Positions 1 to 8,518 of a stretch of 64,000 bases of DNA are shown here, piece by piece. Source of the stretch: Alphaproteobacteria bacterium (GTDB lineage Bacteria > Pseudomonadota > Alphaproteobacteria > Bin65); the NCBI GenBank assembly GCA_022819985.1, contig JAJEGH010000023.1, forward strand, positions 186,001-250,000. The letters run 5' to 3'. How positions within the stretch are numbered: the first letter of the stretch is position 1; every line of letters starts with the position of its first letter. The notes below the pieces were generated by a model. The model ran no database searches and had not been told where the DNA came from. It saw nothing but the letters and a program-made list of their open reading frames with translations. Both the position numbers and the translations under genes were made by a program.

Positions 1-211
1 CCATACCGGCAGCGTTCAGAACGGCCTCCAGATTGTCGAGGGCGAGAACGATCTGACGGCGCATGTCCCCCGGGTGCTGCGGGTTGCCGTCGGCGTCGAC
101 GGCGGTCTGGCCTGCACAGACCAGATGCCGGTTCGCTCCAACGAGCAGTTCGGCCTGATTGTAGCCGAATTTCAGCGACCACGGCCAAGGGTTGACGGCT
201 GTTTTCTTCAT
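1..211 (-). CDS. RidA family protein (3' end cut by window)
   Basis: Members of the RidA/YjgF family deaminate reactive enamines and imines released by PLP enzymes; many paralogues have unassigned roles. The 70 residues visible start at an ATG (211-209) and contain the family's N-terminal pattern: a hydrophobic strand with 'LVCAGQTAVDADGN' followed by 'HPGDMRRQIVLALDNLEAVL', where the G-Q-T turn and the 'QI..AL.NL...L' helix are typical. The catalytic arginine region near residue 105 lies outside the window, so activity cannot be judged. The gene lies downstream of, and in the same direction as, the ComA-like gene, separated by a hairpin. Confidence 0.85.
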   Translation of the reverse strand, partial: MKKTAVNPWPWSLKFGYNQAELLVGANRHLVCAGQTAVDADGNPQHPGDMRRQIVLALDNLEAVLNAAGM

Positions 212-260
212 AGACGGTGCGCCCTCGTTGACAATTCGGAGAACGCCAAAGAACACAGGC

Positions 261-284
261 CTCCTGTCACCGTGATGACAGGAG
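261..284 (-). terminator. Hairpin, possible terminator after the ComA-like gene
   Basis: A perfect 9-bp stem (CTCCTGTCA / TGACAGGAG) with a 6-nt loop lies between the ComA-like stop codon and the ridA start. Read leftwards it is followed by a loose T-rich stretch rather than a clean T-tract, so it may be a weak terminator or an attenuating hairpin. Confidence 0.45.
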
Positions 285-335
285 CTGTCGCGCCGCAAAG
301 CGAATTGTTCCGCCGGATCGTCCGCGACCGGGCGG

Positions 336-1199
336 CTACGGCGCTCCGGGGCCGGTCAGGCTGTAGGCGCCGCCGGGATGGGACGTGTCGCCGCCGGCGC
401 CGCGGCGCGTCATTTCGGCGATCCAGATCTCGTCCCATTCGAGATTGGCGAGATTGACGTCGGTTCCGAGCTCCCTGACCAGCCACGCGGTCACCCGGTG
501 CTTGAATTCCCGGCTGACGCCCGGAAGGATCACGACCGGCAGTTCGAAAATCACCCTCTCCAGGCCGAAGCGTTGCGCGATCGACCGGATCAGGTCGGCC
601 CGGATGCGCTCGCCGGAAAAGAACTCGTAGGCTTCCAGGAACACCAGCGCGGCGCCGGCTTCGAAGCAGGCGTCGAGATCGGCCAGAACCTGGCCGTCGG
701 TCAAATTCCCTTCCTTCTTGCCGACCTCGCCGAGAACGCGAAGGCCGAAATCCCGGCGCGCCGAGGCGATGACGTTCCGTTTTTCGTCCAGGCTCCAGTC
801 CAGCAGGTTGTCGGACACCTCGACGGCGTCGAAGCCGAGACGCGCCAGGTTCTCGAACAGGGCCTGCACCCGGCCCTGCATGACCGCCAGTTCCACGAAC
901 AGCCCGCCCTGCGAGGTGCTGATGTCCGCCTCGCGGTAGAGGCGCAGCTTTTCGAGCAGAACCGCCTCGTCCATCAACCCGGCGATGCTCCCCGCGACCT
1001 TCGCCATGTCGACGAACGGGCCCGCCGTCTTCACGACATCCGCCTGGTGCAGGGGCGGCAGGCCCCAGTCGATCATCATGGTCAGCCCGCGGCTGCGCGG
1101 CTTCGGCTGGCGCGCCGGCATCCGGACGCCGAGAACCGTTTCGGTCGCCTGCCCCGCCGCCGAAGTCCCGGTTCCGGAAAGATCGTCCGTTGCGGCCAT
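336..1199 (-). CDS. Phosphosulfolactate synthase-like protein (ComA family)
   Basis: The 287-residue product resembles ComA, the TIM-barrel enzyme that adds sulfite to phosphoenolpyruvate to give (2R)-phospho-3-sulfolactate. Recognisable blocks are 'RGLTMMIDWGLPP' near the N-terminus (strand 1, metal/PEP side), 'FVDMAKVAGSIAGL' about residue 65, 'FDAVEVSDNLLDW' about 125 and 'GAALVFLEAYEFF' about 180. Length fits the family. In archaea ComA serves coenzyme M synthesis; in bacteria without that pathway the homologue's role is uncertain, and sulfolactate formation or an unrelated aldolase-like reaction are both possible. No other sulfolactate or coenzyme M gene is nearby. Neighbours are an M20 deacetylase upstream and a RidA gene downstream on the same strand. 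Confidence 0.75.
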   Translation of the reverse strand: MAATDDLSGTGTSAAGQATETVLGVRMPARQPKPRSRGLTMMIDWGLPPLHQADVVKTAGPFVDMAKVAGSIAGLMDEAVLLEKLRLYREADISTSQGGLFVELAVMQGRVQALFENLARLGFDAVEVSDNLLDWSLDEKRNVIASARRDFGLRVLGEVGKKEGNLTDGQVLADLDACFEAGAALVFLEAYEFFSGERIRADLIRSIAQRFGLERVIFELPVVILPGVSREFKHRVTAWLVRELGTDVNLANLEWDEIWIAEMTRRGAGGDTSHPGGAYSLTGPGAP

Positions 1200-1241
1200 G
1201 GGGCCGGATGCTCCCTGGTAAACCGTACAGCCGCCGCACAG

Positions 1242-2444
1242 CTATCCGGTCAGCGCGGCGATATCCCCGTCCGCCGCGGCCCACTCGACCATCCGTGCGA
1301 TATAGCGCGCGCCGGCTTCGAGCTGGGCGATTTCGATGAACTCGTCGGGCTTGTGGGCCTGGGCGATATCGCCGGGGCCGCACACGACGGCCGGGATGTC
1401 CGCCTCCTCGAACAGGCCGGCCTCGGTGCCGTAGGCGACCTTCTCGGTGTGGTTGGCCCCGGTCAGCTTGCGCGCCAGCGCCACCGCCGGCGAGCCGGCG
1501 CCCGCCTGCATCGGCGGCGACAGGGCCATGACGGCGGTCTCGATATTCGCGTCCGGCGAAACCGCCCGCATTTCCGGCAGCAGCTCGCCGCGGACATAGT
1601 CGTCGAGCGGCTCAAGCACCTCTTCCGGCCTGACGCCCGGAATCGGCCGGAACTCCCAGTCGAAACGGCAATGGCGGGGCACGATGTTGACCGCGCTGCC
1701 GCCCTCGATGACGCCGATGTTGAAGGTGGTCCAGGCCGGCGTGAAGCCGTCGTCGGTGCGCCCGGCGCGGCGCAATCCGTCGACGATCTCCTCGATCCTG
1801 CGAACGACCCTCAGGGCGCAGACGACGGCGCTCACCGCCTCGTGCGGCCGGCTGGAATGGGCCTCCAGGCCGGTGACGGTCGTCTGCATCGCCGCGATGC
1901 CCTTGTGGCCGTCGACGACGCGCATCGAGGTCGGCTCGCCGACCAGGACGAGCGCGGGCTTCGGCAGGTCCCGGCCCAGCCGCTCGATCAGGTGTGGCAC
2001 ACCCTTGCAGCCGACCTCCTCGTCGAAGGAAAAGGCGAAATGGACCGGCACCTTGAGATCCGCGGCCTTCAGGGCCGGCGCCATGGCGAGCGCGATGGCG
2101 ATGAAGCCCTTCATGTCCGCCGTGCCGCGGCCGTAGAGCCTGCCGTCCCGCTCCGTCAACTCGAACGGGTCCGACGACCAGGGCTGGCCGGCGACGGGGA
2201 CCACGTCGGTATGGCCCGAAAGGGCCACGCCGCCAGCCGCTCCGCCGGAGCCGTCTCCGCCGATCGTCGCGTACAGGTTCGCCTTGGTCTCGTCGGCGCC
2301 CGGCGCGAGGCGGCTCTCGATGCCGAGACCGTCGAGATAGTTCCGGATCCAGTCGAGCATCGGCATGTTGGACTTCGACGAGGTCGTATCGAAGCCGACG
2401 ATGGTTTCCAGGATCGAGCGGATTTCGGCCAGGCGCGCGGTCAG
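1242..2444 (-). CDS. argE: Acetylornithine deacetylase (M20 family)
   Basis: Hydrolyses N2-acetyl-ornithine to ornithine in arginine synthesis; a related N-acyl amino-acid substrate is possible. The protein is about 400 residues. M20 metal ligands are visible: 'SGHTDVVP' (His ~78, Asp ~80), 'GTADMKG' (Asp), 'DEEVGCKG' (catalytic Glu plus ligand Glu), and a C-terminal His in 'AQAHKPDEF'. A dimerisation-domain insert lies between. The start is uncertain: no ATG precedes the conserved N-terminus. A CTG at 2444 has GGAAGG about 8 nt upstream; TTG codons at 2510 and ~2492 are alternatives that would overlap trkH. The CTG start leaves 4 bp after the trkH stop codon, which suggests co-transcription. 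Confidence 0.85.
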   Translation of the reverse strand: MTARLAEIRSILETIVGFDTTSSKSNMPMLDWIRNYLDGLGIESRLAPGADETKANLYATIGGDGSGGAAGGVALSGHTDVVPVAGQPWSSDPFELTERDGRLYGRGTADMKGFIAIALAMAPALKAADLKVPVHFAFSFDEEVGCKGVPHLIERLGRDLPKPALVLVGEPTSMRVVDGHKGIAAMQTTVTGLEAHSSRPHEAVSAVVCALRVVRRIEEIVDGLRRAGRTDDGFTPAWTTFNIGVIEGGSAVNIVPRHCRFDWEFRPIPGVRPEEVLEPLDDYVRGELLPEMRAVSPDANIETAVMALSPPMQAGAGSPAVALARKLTGANHTEKVAYGTEAGLFEEADIPAVVCGPGDIAQAHKPDEFIEIAQLEAGARYIARMVEWAAADGDIAALTG

Positions 2445-2448
2445 GGGG

Positions 2449-3894
2449 CTATTCCTTCCAGAAAGAGGGGAGGAACAGGACCAATACCGCAAATATCTCC
2501 AGCCGGCCAATCAGCATACCGGCCGAGAGCAGCCATTTCGCCGGGTCGTTCAGGCCGGTGTAGCTGCTCTCCGGCCCGATGATCGGCCCCAGCCCCGGGC
2601 CGACATTGGCGATGGCGCTGGCCGCGCCGGAGAGCGCCGTGATCGGGTCCAGCCCGGTCATCCCGAGCAGCAGGGCCAGAACCCCGTAGGACAACACGAA
2701 GAACAGCAGGAAACCCATGACGGACTGGGCCACTTCGTCCGTGATCGGCTGCCGGTTGTAATAGGGGATGAACACGCCGCGCGGCTGCATCAGGCGTGAG
2801 ACCTGGACCCGGCCGACCGCATAGGCCACCTGGAAACGGAATATCTTGATGCCGCAGGTGGTCGATCCGGCGCAGCCACCGATGAACATCAGCAGAAAGA
2901 ACATGGCGAACGGAAACGGCCCCCACTTGTCGAAGCCTTCGGTGGCATAGCCGGTGCCCGTCATCACCGAGGTCACGTTGAACGCCGCTTTGGTGATCGC
3001 AGCGCCCATGCTCTCGCCGCGGTCGAACACCAGCCACAGGAAGACCAGCAGAACCGCCACAGCGAGAACGCCCAGAAACACTCGCACCTGGCTGTCCTTC
3101 GCCAGCGGGTCGAACCGGCCGCGCACGGCGTCGATATAGAAGACGAACGGCAGGCTGCCGACGATCATCGCCCCGAACAGGATCCACTGGATCGACGGCG
3201 GATAGGCGCCGATCGAGGCGTCGCGGGTCGAGAAGCCGCCGGTGGCGATGCTCGTCATCGCGTGGTTGACGGCGTCGAACGGCGCCATCTGCGCCCCCCA
3301 CAGGACGGTCGCCGTAAGCATGGTGAGGCCGATATAGACGGCGCCGATGCCCGCCGCGAGCTGCGCGGCGCGCGGCAGCACCTTTTCCGGCGTCTCGAAC
3401 GCCTCGGTGCGGAACAGCTGCATGCCGCCGACCCGCAGCACCGGCAGGAACGCCAGGGCGAACACGATGATGCCGATACCGCCGAGCCATTGCAGGATCG
3501 AGCGCCACAGCAGGATGCCCGGCGGCGCATTGTCCAGGCCGATGATGACCGTGGCGCCGGTCGTCGTAATGCCCGACATCGCTTCGAAAAACGCGTCGGT
3601 ATAGGACATTTCCAGTTTGGAAAAGGCGAAGGGCAGCGCCGAAAAGGCGGCGATGATCAGCCAGCTGAGAACGGTGAAGGCGAAGGCCTGGCGCAGGTTG
3701 AGCCGGAACCCCTCGGCCCGGTTCGCCAGGATCAGCGAAATGCCGACGAACAGCGTCACCCCGGCGGCCTTGACGAACGCGGACCAGTCTTCCTCGCCCA
3801 GCGACAGGTCCGCCACGACGGGCACGAGCATTATGAGGGCGAGAATCGCCAGCAGCACGCCGCATATGAAGAAGACCGGTCGAAGATCCAGCAA
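2449..3894 (-). CDS. trkH: Potassium uptake channel subunit TrkH
   Basis: An inner-membrane K+ translocating subunit of about 482 residues, matching the usual TrkH length. The four pore loops that build the selectivity filter can be read in order: 'SGITTTGATV', 'TSIATGGFST', 'TSVMTGTGYAT' and 'ASAIANVGPGLG', each flanked by hydrophobic helices. The chosen start is TTG at 3894, just before 'LDLRPVFFICGVLLA' (first membrane helix); the reading frame stays open upstream into folE but that stretch is polar and unlike TrkH. The regulatory NAD-binding subunit TrkA is not in the window. It lies between folE (gap ~167 bp) and argE on the same strand. Confidence 0.92.
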   Translation of the reverse strand: MLDLRPVFFICGVLLAILALIMLVPVVADLSLGEEDWSAFVKAAGVTLFVGISLILANRAEGFRLNLRQAFAFTVLSWLIIAAFSALPFAFSKLEMSYTDAFFEAMSGITTTGATVIIGLDNAPPGILLWRSILQWLGGIGIIVFALAFLPVLRVGGMQLFRTEAFETPEKVLPRAAQLAAGIGAVYIGLTMLTATVLWGAQMAPFDAVNHAMTSIATGGFSTRDASIGAYPPSIQWILFGAMIVGSLPFVFYIDAVRGRFDPLAKDSQVRVFLGVLAVAVLLVFLWLVFDRGESMGAAITKAAFNVTSVMTGTGYATEGFDKWGPFPFAMFFLLMFIGGCAGSTTCGIKIFRFQVAYAVGRVQVSRLMQPRGVFIPYYNRQPITDEVAQSVMGFLLFFVLSYGVLALLLGMTGLDPITALSGAASAIANVGPGLGPIIGPESSYTGLNDPAKWLLSAGMLIGRLEIFAVLVLFLPSFWKE

Positions 3895-4061
3895 GGGGAG
3901 TCCGCTTTCGAAAGAGGCCGGTGTCGGCCCGGACGCCGGCCTGGACGCCGGAGCCGCCTGCGCGCTACGGACTATAATCTGCCGGGCGCGGCGGGCAAAG
4001 CGGGTCCGGCCGGCCGGCGCAGCGCCGGAGCGCAGGGGGGTGCGGGGCGCGGCGCCTCGGC

Positions 4062-4658
4062 CTAGCCGCCGTTCCCGATCATGGTCAGGAATTCGCGCCG
4101 GGTCGCCGGGTCGTCCCGGAACGCGCCGAGCATGCGGCTGGTCACCATGCCCGCGCCCGACTTGTGCACGCCGCGGGTCGTCATGCATTGGTGCGACGCC
4201 TCGATCACGACGGCGACGCCGCGCGGATCCAGCACTTCCTGCATCGTGTTGGCGATCTGGGCGGTCAGTTTCTCCTGGATCTGCAGCCGTCTGGCATAGG
4301 CGTCGACCAGCCGCGCGATCTTGCTGATTCCGACCACCCGGTTCTTCGGCAGGTAGCCGACATGAGCCTTGCCCAGGATCGGCACCATATGATGCTCGCA
4401 GTGGGATTCGACGCGGATATCCCGCAGCACGACGATCTCGTCGTAGCCCTCGGTCTCGGAAAAGGTCCGGTTCAGGAATTCCACCGGATCGACGGCATAG
4501 CCGGAGAAGAACTCTTCATAGGCACGGACCACCCGGGCCGGCGTTTCGAGCAGGCCTTCGCGGTCCGGGTCGTCGCCGGTCCAGCGCAGCAGCGTGCGGA
4601 CTGCAGCTTCGGCCTCTTCGCGCGACGGGCGGCGGGCGCCGGATGAAGAATCGCTCAT
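4062..4658 (-). CDS. folE: GTP cyclohydrolase I
   Basis: Converts GTP to 7,8-dihydroneopterin triphosphate, the first step towards tetrahydrofolate, and also serves queuosine-type pathways. The 198 residues include '[16 protein letters not shown]' (zinc Cys and His, substrate His) and '[20 protein letters not shown]' (second zinc Cys), diagnostic of the zinc-dependent type IA enzyme. The ATG at 4658 gives '[20 protein letters not shown]', a usual poorly conserved N-terminus. The gene sits where secF is normally found, immediately after secD, with three 15-bp repeats in the 32-bp junction. Confidence 0.96.
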   Translation of the reverse strand: MSDSSSGARRPSREEAEAAVRTLLRWTGDDPDREGLLETPARVVRAYEEFFSGYAVDPVEFLNRTFSETEGYDEIVVLRDIRVESHCEHHMVPILGKAHVGYLPKNRVVGISKIARLVDAYARRLQIQEKLTAQIANTMQEVLDPRGVAVVIEASHQCMTTRGVHKSGAGMVTSRMLGAFRDDPATRREFLTMIGNGG

Positions 4659-4660
4659 GG

Positions 4661-4705
4661 CTAGATCGACGGGGGCTAGATCGGCAGGGGCTAGATCGGC
4701 AGGGA
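4661..4705 (-). repeat. 15-bp tandem repeat x3 at the secD/folE junction
   Basis: Three adjacent copies of CTAGATCGRCRGGGR (4661-4675, 4676-4690, 4691-4705). The copy at 4691-4705 encodes the last codons and the TAG stop of secD; the other two repeat that end, including the stop triplet, in the gap before folE. Confidence 0.9.
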
Positions 4706-6292
4706 TTGCGGCCGGGAGCGCCGCCACCAGCCGACCACGAGCAGCCGCGTCACCATGATCGCCGTGAACATGGAGGTCGCCAGCCCGATCGACAGGGTGA
4801 CGCCGAAGCCCTGCACCGGCCCGGAGCCGAACAGAAACAGCAGCAGCGCGGCGATGAAGGTCGTCAGGTTGGAGTCGATGATAGTGGTCAGCGCGCGCCG
4901 GTAGCCGGTGTCGATCGCCGACAGCGGCGTGCGCCCGGCGCGGATTTCCTCGCGGATGCGCTCGAAAATCAGCACGTTGGCGTCGACCGCCATGCCGATC
5001 GTCAGCACGATGCCGGCGATGCCCGGCAGGGTGAGGGTCGCCTGCAGCAGCGAGAGCGCCGCAGCGATCAGCACCAGGTTGGTCAGCAGCGCGACATTGG
5101 CGAAAAGGCCGAACCGGCCGTAGGCCATCACGACGAAAACGATGACGAGGATCAGGCCGATGATGCAGGCGATCTTGCCGGCGTCGATGGAATCCTGACC
5201 CAGTTCGGCGCCGACCTGCCTCTGTTCCTCGATGCTGAGCGGCGCGGGCAGGGCGCCGGCGCGCAGCAACAGGGCCAACTCGTTGGCCGACTGGATGGTG
5301 AACCGGCCGGTGATGATGCCGGAGCCGCCGCAGATCGCCGACTGGATCACCGGCGCGGAAATCACCTCGTTGTCCAGAACGATGGCGAAGGGCTTTTCGA
5401 TATTCGCCTGGGTGATCTTGCAGAACTGGCGGGCGCCGGCCGTATCGAAGCGGAACGCCACGACGGGCCGGCCGTCCTGGAACGACTGGCTGGCGTCGAC
5501 GATATGCTGGCCGTCCAGCGCCACTTCTTCGACCAGCAGGTAACGCTCGCGGTAGCCGTCCTTGCTGGCGACCAGAAAGTAGCCGGGCGGCGCTTCGGCG
5601 GTCTGCGTCCCGTCCAGCGACGGGTGCAGCAGATGGAAGGTCATTTTCGCCGTCGTGCCGATTTTCCGGCGCAGCGATTCCGGGTCCTTTTCGCCCGGCA
5701 CCTGGATCAGGATGCGGTCGTCGCCCTGGGCCTGGATGATCGGATCGATGGCGCCTGTCGGGTCGATTCGCTGGCGCAGGATTTCGATCGCCTGATCCAC
5801 CGTGCGGCTGGCCAGCGCCGTCCGCCCGGTGTCCGTCAGGCGCATCGTGCCGCGACCGCCGTCGAAATCGAATTCGTAGTGGGCGCTGGCGCCGGTCAGG
5901 GCGTTGGCGCTGCCGCCGAGATCGGCAATCACCTCGCGTAGCGCCTGCCGGGCGGTGTCTTCCTGGGACGGGTCGACAAGGCGGAAGGAAACCTGCCGGT
6001 CCGTGGCCCTCAGGCGCTGATATTTCACCCGGTAGTCGGCGCTGCGGAAAGCCCTGCGCACCTGTTTGCGCACATCCTGCATGCGATCCTTGACGACGTC
6101 GCGCAGATCGACCGAATAGAGCAGGTGAATCCCGCCCTGCAGGTCGAGGCCCAGATTGAAGGTCTGGCTCGGCAGCCAGCCCGGAATCTTCTCCAGGGTA
6201 TTCCGGGGCAGCGCGTTCGGGATGGCGAAGGCCAGGCCCATCAGGCAAATGAAGGCGACGGCAATCGCCTGCCCGCGCGAAATGTTAATCAT
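4691..6292 (-). CDS. secD: Protein translocase subunit SecD
   Basis: Inner-membrane partner of SecYEG that uses the proton motive force to complete export and release of proteins on the periplasmic side. The 533 residues start with a membrane helix (residues ~8-28), then '[18 protein letters not shown]' (SecD signature), a large periplasmic domain, and the C-terminal RND-type helices beginning at '[18 protein letters not shown]' with '[17 protein letters not shown]', the conserved loop. It follows yajC (gap 61 bp) in the usual order, but instead of secF the next gene is folE. Confidence 0.96.
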   Translation of the reverse strand: MINISRGQAIAVAFICLMGLAFAIPNALPRNTLEKIPGWLPSQTFNLGLDLQGGIHLLYSVDLRDVVKDRMQDVRKQVRRAFRSADYRVKYQRLRATDRQVSFRLVDPSQEDTARQALREVIADLGGSANALTGASAHYEFDFDGGRGTMRLTDTGRTALASRTVDQAIEILRQRIDPTGAIDPIIQAQGDDRILIQVPGEKDPESLRRKIGTTAKMTFHLLHPSLDGTQTAEAPPGYFLVASKDGYRERYLLVEEVALDGQHIVDASQSFQDGRPVVAFRFDTAGARQFCKITQANIEKPFAIVLDNEVISAPVIQSAICGGSGIITGRFTIQSANELALLLRAGALPAPLSIEEQRQVGAELGQDSIDAGKIACIIGLILVIVFVVMAYGRFGLFANVALLTNLVLIAAALSLLQATLTLPGIAGIVLTIGMAVDANVLIFERIREEIRAGRTPLSAIDTGYRRALTTIIDSNLTTFIAALLLFLFGSGPVQGFGVTLSIGLATSMFTAIMVTRLLVVGWWRRSRPQSLPI

Positions 6293-6353
6293 CCGAGCAA
6301 GCTCGCAGCCGGTGCAGATCGATTATGCGCGCAGCGGGTCCGGGTGCGGCGCT

Positions 6354-6752
6354 TCAACCCCTCCGGCCGCCGAACAGGCCGCCCAGCAGGCTGCGGCGCC
6401 CGCCGGGATCGTTCGCTGCGGCCGGCTTCTGCCCCGGGCCCGCACCCTTCTTGTTCAACACGCCCTGAATGGAATTGCGGTCGATCGAAACCTTCACCTC
6501 GGGCGCGATCTCCATTTCGATTTCCGGCCCGTCGCCGGCCTTGGTGATCTTGCCGATCAGGCCGCCGCTGGTCACGATCCTGTCGTTGCGTTTGACCGCG
6601 GCGACCATCTCGCGATGTTCGCGCGCACGCTTCTGCTGAGGCCGGATCATGAAGAAATACATGACCACGAACAGCAGGACGATCATGAGAAGAAACGAAA
6701 AATCCGGCGAACCGCCGCCCCCGGATTGGGCCCAGGCTTCCGAAACCAGCAT
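6354..6752 (-). CDS. yajC: Sec translocon accessory protein YajC
   Basis: Small single-helix membrane protein that associates with SecDF. The 132 residues contain a helix at ~18-38 ('FSFLLMIVLLFVVMYFFMI') directly followed by 'RPQQKRAREHREMV', the family hallmark, then the small soluble domain 'DRIVTSGGLIGKI'. A glycine/arginine-rich tail ('RRSLLGGLFGGRRG') extends the protein beyond the ~110 residues common in the family. It is the first gene of yajC-secD and is divergent from the DUF815 gene. Confidence 0.95.
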   Translation of the reverse strand: MLVSEAWAQSGGGGSPDFSFLLMIVLLFVVMYFFMIRPQQKRAREHREMVAAVKRNDRIVTSGGLIGKITKAGDGPEIEMEIAPEVKVSIDRNSIQGVLNKKGAGPGQKPAAANDPGGRRSLLGGLFGGRRG

Positions 6753-6932
6753 GACCGACTCCCAGATGTCTCGTCTTTGCGCCGGCGCGCCCGAAACGAC
6801 GCCGTTCGCCCTATGCGCTGCGGGAGGCCCGGCAGGATCGCGCCGATCGTCTGCCGGTTTGACGGAGAGGGCCGGCGCCCGATAGTGTCGCCGGGACCCG
6901 ACCCGCCGCGGCGCTGTATTCGCGGCGGCTTA

Positions 6933-6938
6933 TATAAT
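6933..6938 (+). promoter_or_regulatory. Candidate -10 element for the DUF815 gene
   Basis: A consensus TATAAT occurs in the 214-bp divergent region between yajC and the DUF815 gene, about 30 bp before the ATG. No convincing -35 hexamer is seen at the usual spacing. Confidence 0.35.
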
Positions 6939-6966
6939 GTGGCGCCGGACCGATTCACACCCGCCG

Positions 6967-7824
6967 ATGACCGACCCATCCCAACGCGCGCATCTGTCGC
7001 GGATCGTCGAAGCCCTGGAACGGCTCGCGCCACCGACTCCGCCTGCCGCGGCGCTGGACGACGGCGACGCCTTCATCTGGCACGCCGACGGCCGACGGCT
7101 CGAGCTGGTCGCCGACGTCAACCGGGTCGAGCTCGACCTGCTGCGCGGCATCGACCGGCAGCGCGACCAGCTGCTCGAGAACACCCGCCGTTTCGCCCGC
7201 GGGCTGCCGGCCAACAACGCGCTGCTGTGGGGCGCCCGGGGTACGGGCAAGAGTTCGATCGTCAAGGCGGTCCACGCCGCGGTGAACGGCGAAACCGGCG
7301 GCCGGCTGGCGCTGGTGGAAATCCATCGGGAGGACATTCCGACACTTCCCGCGCTTCTGGGCCTTCTGCGCAAGAGCGACCGGCCCTGCATCCTGTTCTG
7401 CGACGATCTCTCCTTCGACGGTCAGGATGCTTCCTACAAGTCGCTGAAGGCGGTGCTTGAGGGCGGCATCGAAGGGCGGCCGGCCAACGTGATCTTCTAC
7501 GCCACGTCCAACCGGCGCCATCTCATGCCGCGCGACATGATCGAGAACGAGCGCTCGACGGCGATCGCGCCTTCGGAGGCCGTCGAGGAGAAGGTTTCGC
7601 TGTCGGACCGGTTCGGCCTGTGGCTCGGCTTCCACGCCTGCGATCAGGAAACCTATTTCCAGATCATCGAAGGCTATGCCGGCCGCTATGGCCTCGACAT
7701 CGGCAAGGACGCGCTGCGCGCCGAGGCCCGGGAATGGGCGGTGACCCGCGGGTCGCGGTCGGGCCGCGTCGCCTGGCAGTTCGTTCAGGATCTCGCCGGA
7801 CGGCTGGGCAAGCGGCTGGATTGA
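6967..7824 (+). CDS. DUF815 family ATP-binding protein
   Basis: A cytoplasmic P-loop NTPase of 285 residues from the ATG at 6967. Walker A is 'GARGTGKSS' (~89-97) and Walker B is 'CILFCDDLSF' (~135-144); further on come 'NVIFYATSNRRHLMPRDM' (sensor-like) and 'LSDRFGLWLGFH', both typical of DUF815. The family is AAA+-like and broadly distributed in alphaproteobacteria, but I know of no established biochemical function. Read rightwards, it ends 6 bp before the convergent pcm gene. Confidence 0.88.
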   Translation: MTDPSQRAHLSRIVEALERLAPPTPPAAALDDGDAFIWHADGRRLELVADVNRVELDLLRGIDRQRDQLLENTRRFARGLPANNALLWGARGTGKSSIVKAVHAAVNGETGGRLALVEIHREDIPTLPALLGLLRKSDRPCILFCDDLSFDGQDASYKSLKAVLEGGIEGRPANVIFYATSNRRHLMPRDMIENERSTAIAPSEAVEEKVSLSDRFGLWLGFHACDQETYFQIIEGYAGRYGLDIGKDALRAEAREWAVTRGSRSGRVAWQFVQDLAGRLGKRLD

Positions 7825-7830
7825 TCCGGT

Positions 7831-8466
7831 TTAGCCGACCGTGCCGCTTACCAGCGGGACGAAGCGGACTCCGGTGAGCGGTTCCTCCTCGAAACCTTCC
7901 GCGGTGCGTCCGATGCGCCAGAGGGTCTGCGCCGCGCCTTCGGCGCCGACCGGGATCACCAGGCTGCCGCCGATACGCAGTTGATCCAGCAGGGCCTGGG
8001 GCACCTTGTCCGCTGCCGCCGTCACGATGATGCGGTCGAACGGCGCCTGCTCCGGCCAGCCGAGCCCGCCGTCGCCGATCCGCGCCGTAACGTTGCCGAT
8101 GCCCAGCCTGTCGAAGCGCTGCACCGCCTCCAGGTAGAGGTCGCGAATGCGCTCGACGGAATAGACCCGCCGGGCCAGCCGGGCCAAGATCGCCGTCTGG
8201 TAGCCGGACCCGGTGCCGATTTCCAGCACCTTGCAACGCCGGTCCGGCGCCAGCGCCTGGGTCATCAGGCCGACGATGAGGGGCTGGCTGATCGTCTGGT
8301 CGGCGCCGATCGGCAGGGGCCGGTTGTCATAAGCGCTTTCGCGGAACAGTTCGGGGACGAACTCCTCCCGCGGGGTCTTCTCGATCGCCGTCAACACGTC
8401 CGTCTGCGTTACCCCGCCCTGGCGGAGCTCCATGATCAATCGGATCTTGCGGGTTTCGGCGATCAT
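7831..8466 (-). CDS. pcm: Protein-L-isoaspartate O-methyltransferase
   Basis: SAM-dependent repair enzyme that methylates isoaspartyl residues formed by protein ageing. The 211 residues contain 'REEFVPELFRESAYDNRPLPIG' (PCMT substrate loop), 'LEIGTGSGYQTAILA' (motif I, SAM binding), 'YSVERIRDLYLEA' (motif post-I) and 'FDRIIVTAAADKVP' (motif II). It is paired with surE immediately upstream, the common surE-pcm order, with a 13-bp tandem repeat in the 52-bp junction. Confidence 0.96.
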   Translation of the reverse strand: MIAETRKIRLIMELRQGGVTQTDVLTAIEKTPREEFVPELFRESAYDNRPLPIGADQTISQPLIVGLMTQALAPDRRCKVLEIGTGSGYQTAILARLARRVYSVERIRDLYLEAVQRFDRLGIGNVTARIGDGGLGWPEQAPFDRIIVTAAADKVPQALLDQLRIGGSLVIPVGAEGAAQTLWRIGRTAEGFEEEPLTGVRFVPLVSGTVG

Positions 8467-8481
8467 GCGGACGTGGATGGC

Positions 8482-8515
8482 GAAATGCGGTTGGGAAATG
8501 CGGTGGGGAAATGCG
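8482..8515 (-). repeat. 13-bp tandem repeat at the surE/pcm junction
   Basis: Two and a half copies of GAAATGCGGTKGG (8482-8494, 8495-8507, 8508-8515) fill most of the gap between the surE stop and the pcm start. Confidence 0.85.
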
Positions 8516-8518
8516 CGC

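Noticed and set aside
378..2582. A 734-codon open frame antisense to the ComA-like and argE genes
   Set aside because: High GC suppresses stop codons on the antisense strand. The product is compositionally biased (Arg, Gly, Asp, His) and mirrors two well-supported genes. The same applies to the long antisense frames at 13.4-15.4, 26.7-28.4, 32.7-36.9, 37.7-41.0, 44.3-46.3 and 60.4-62.6 kb.
4062..6248. A single long frame covering folE and most of the secD region, which could look like a SecF or SecDF-FolE fusion
   Set aside because: Only the last ~198 codons are FolE. The rest is the out-of-frame shadow of secD, rich in Arg/Gly/Pro, with no membrane helices.
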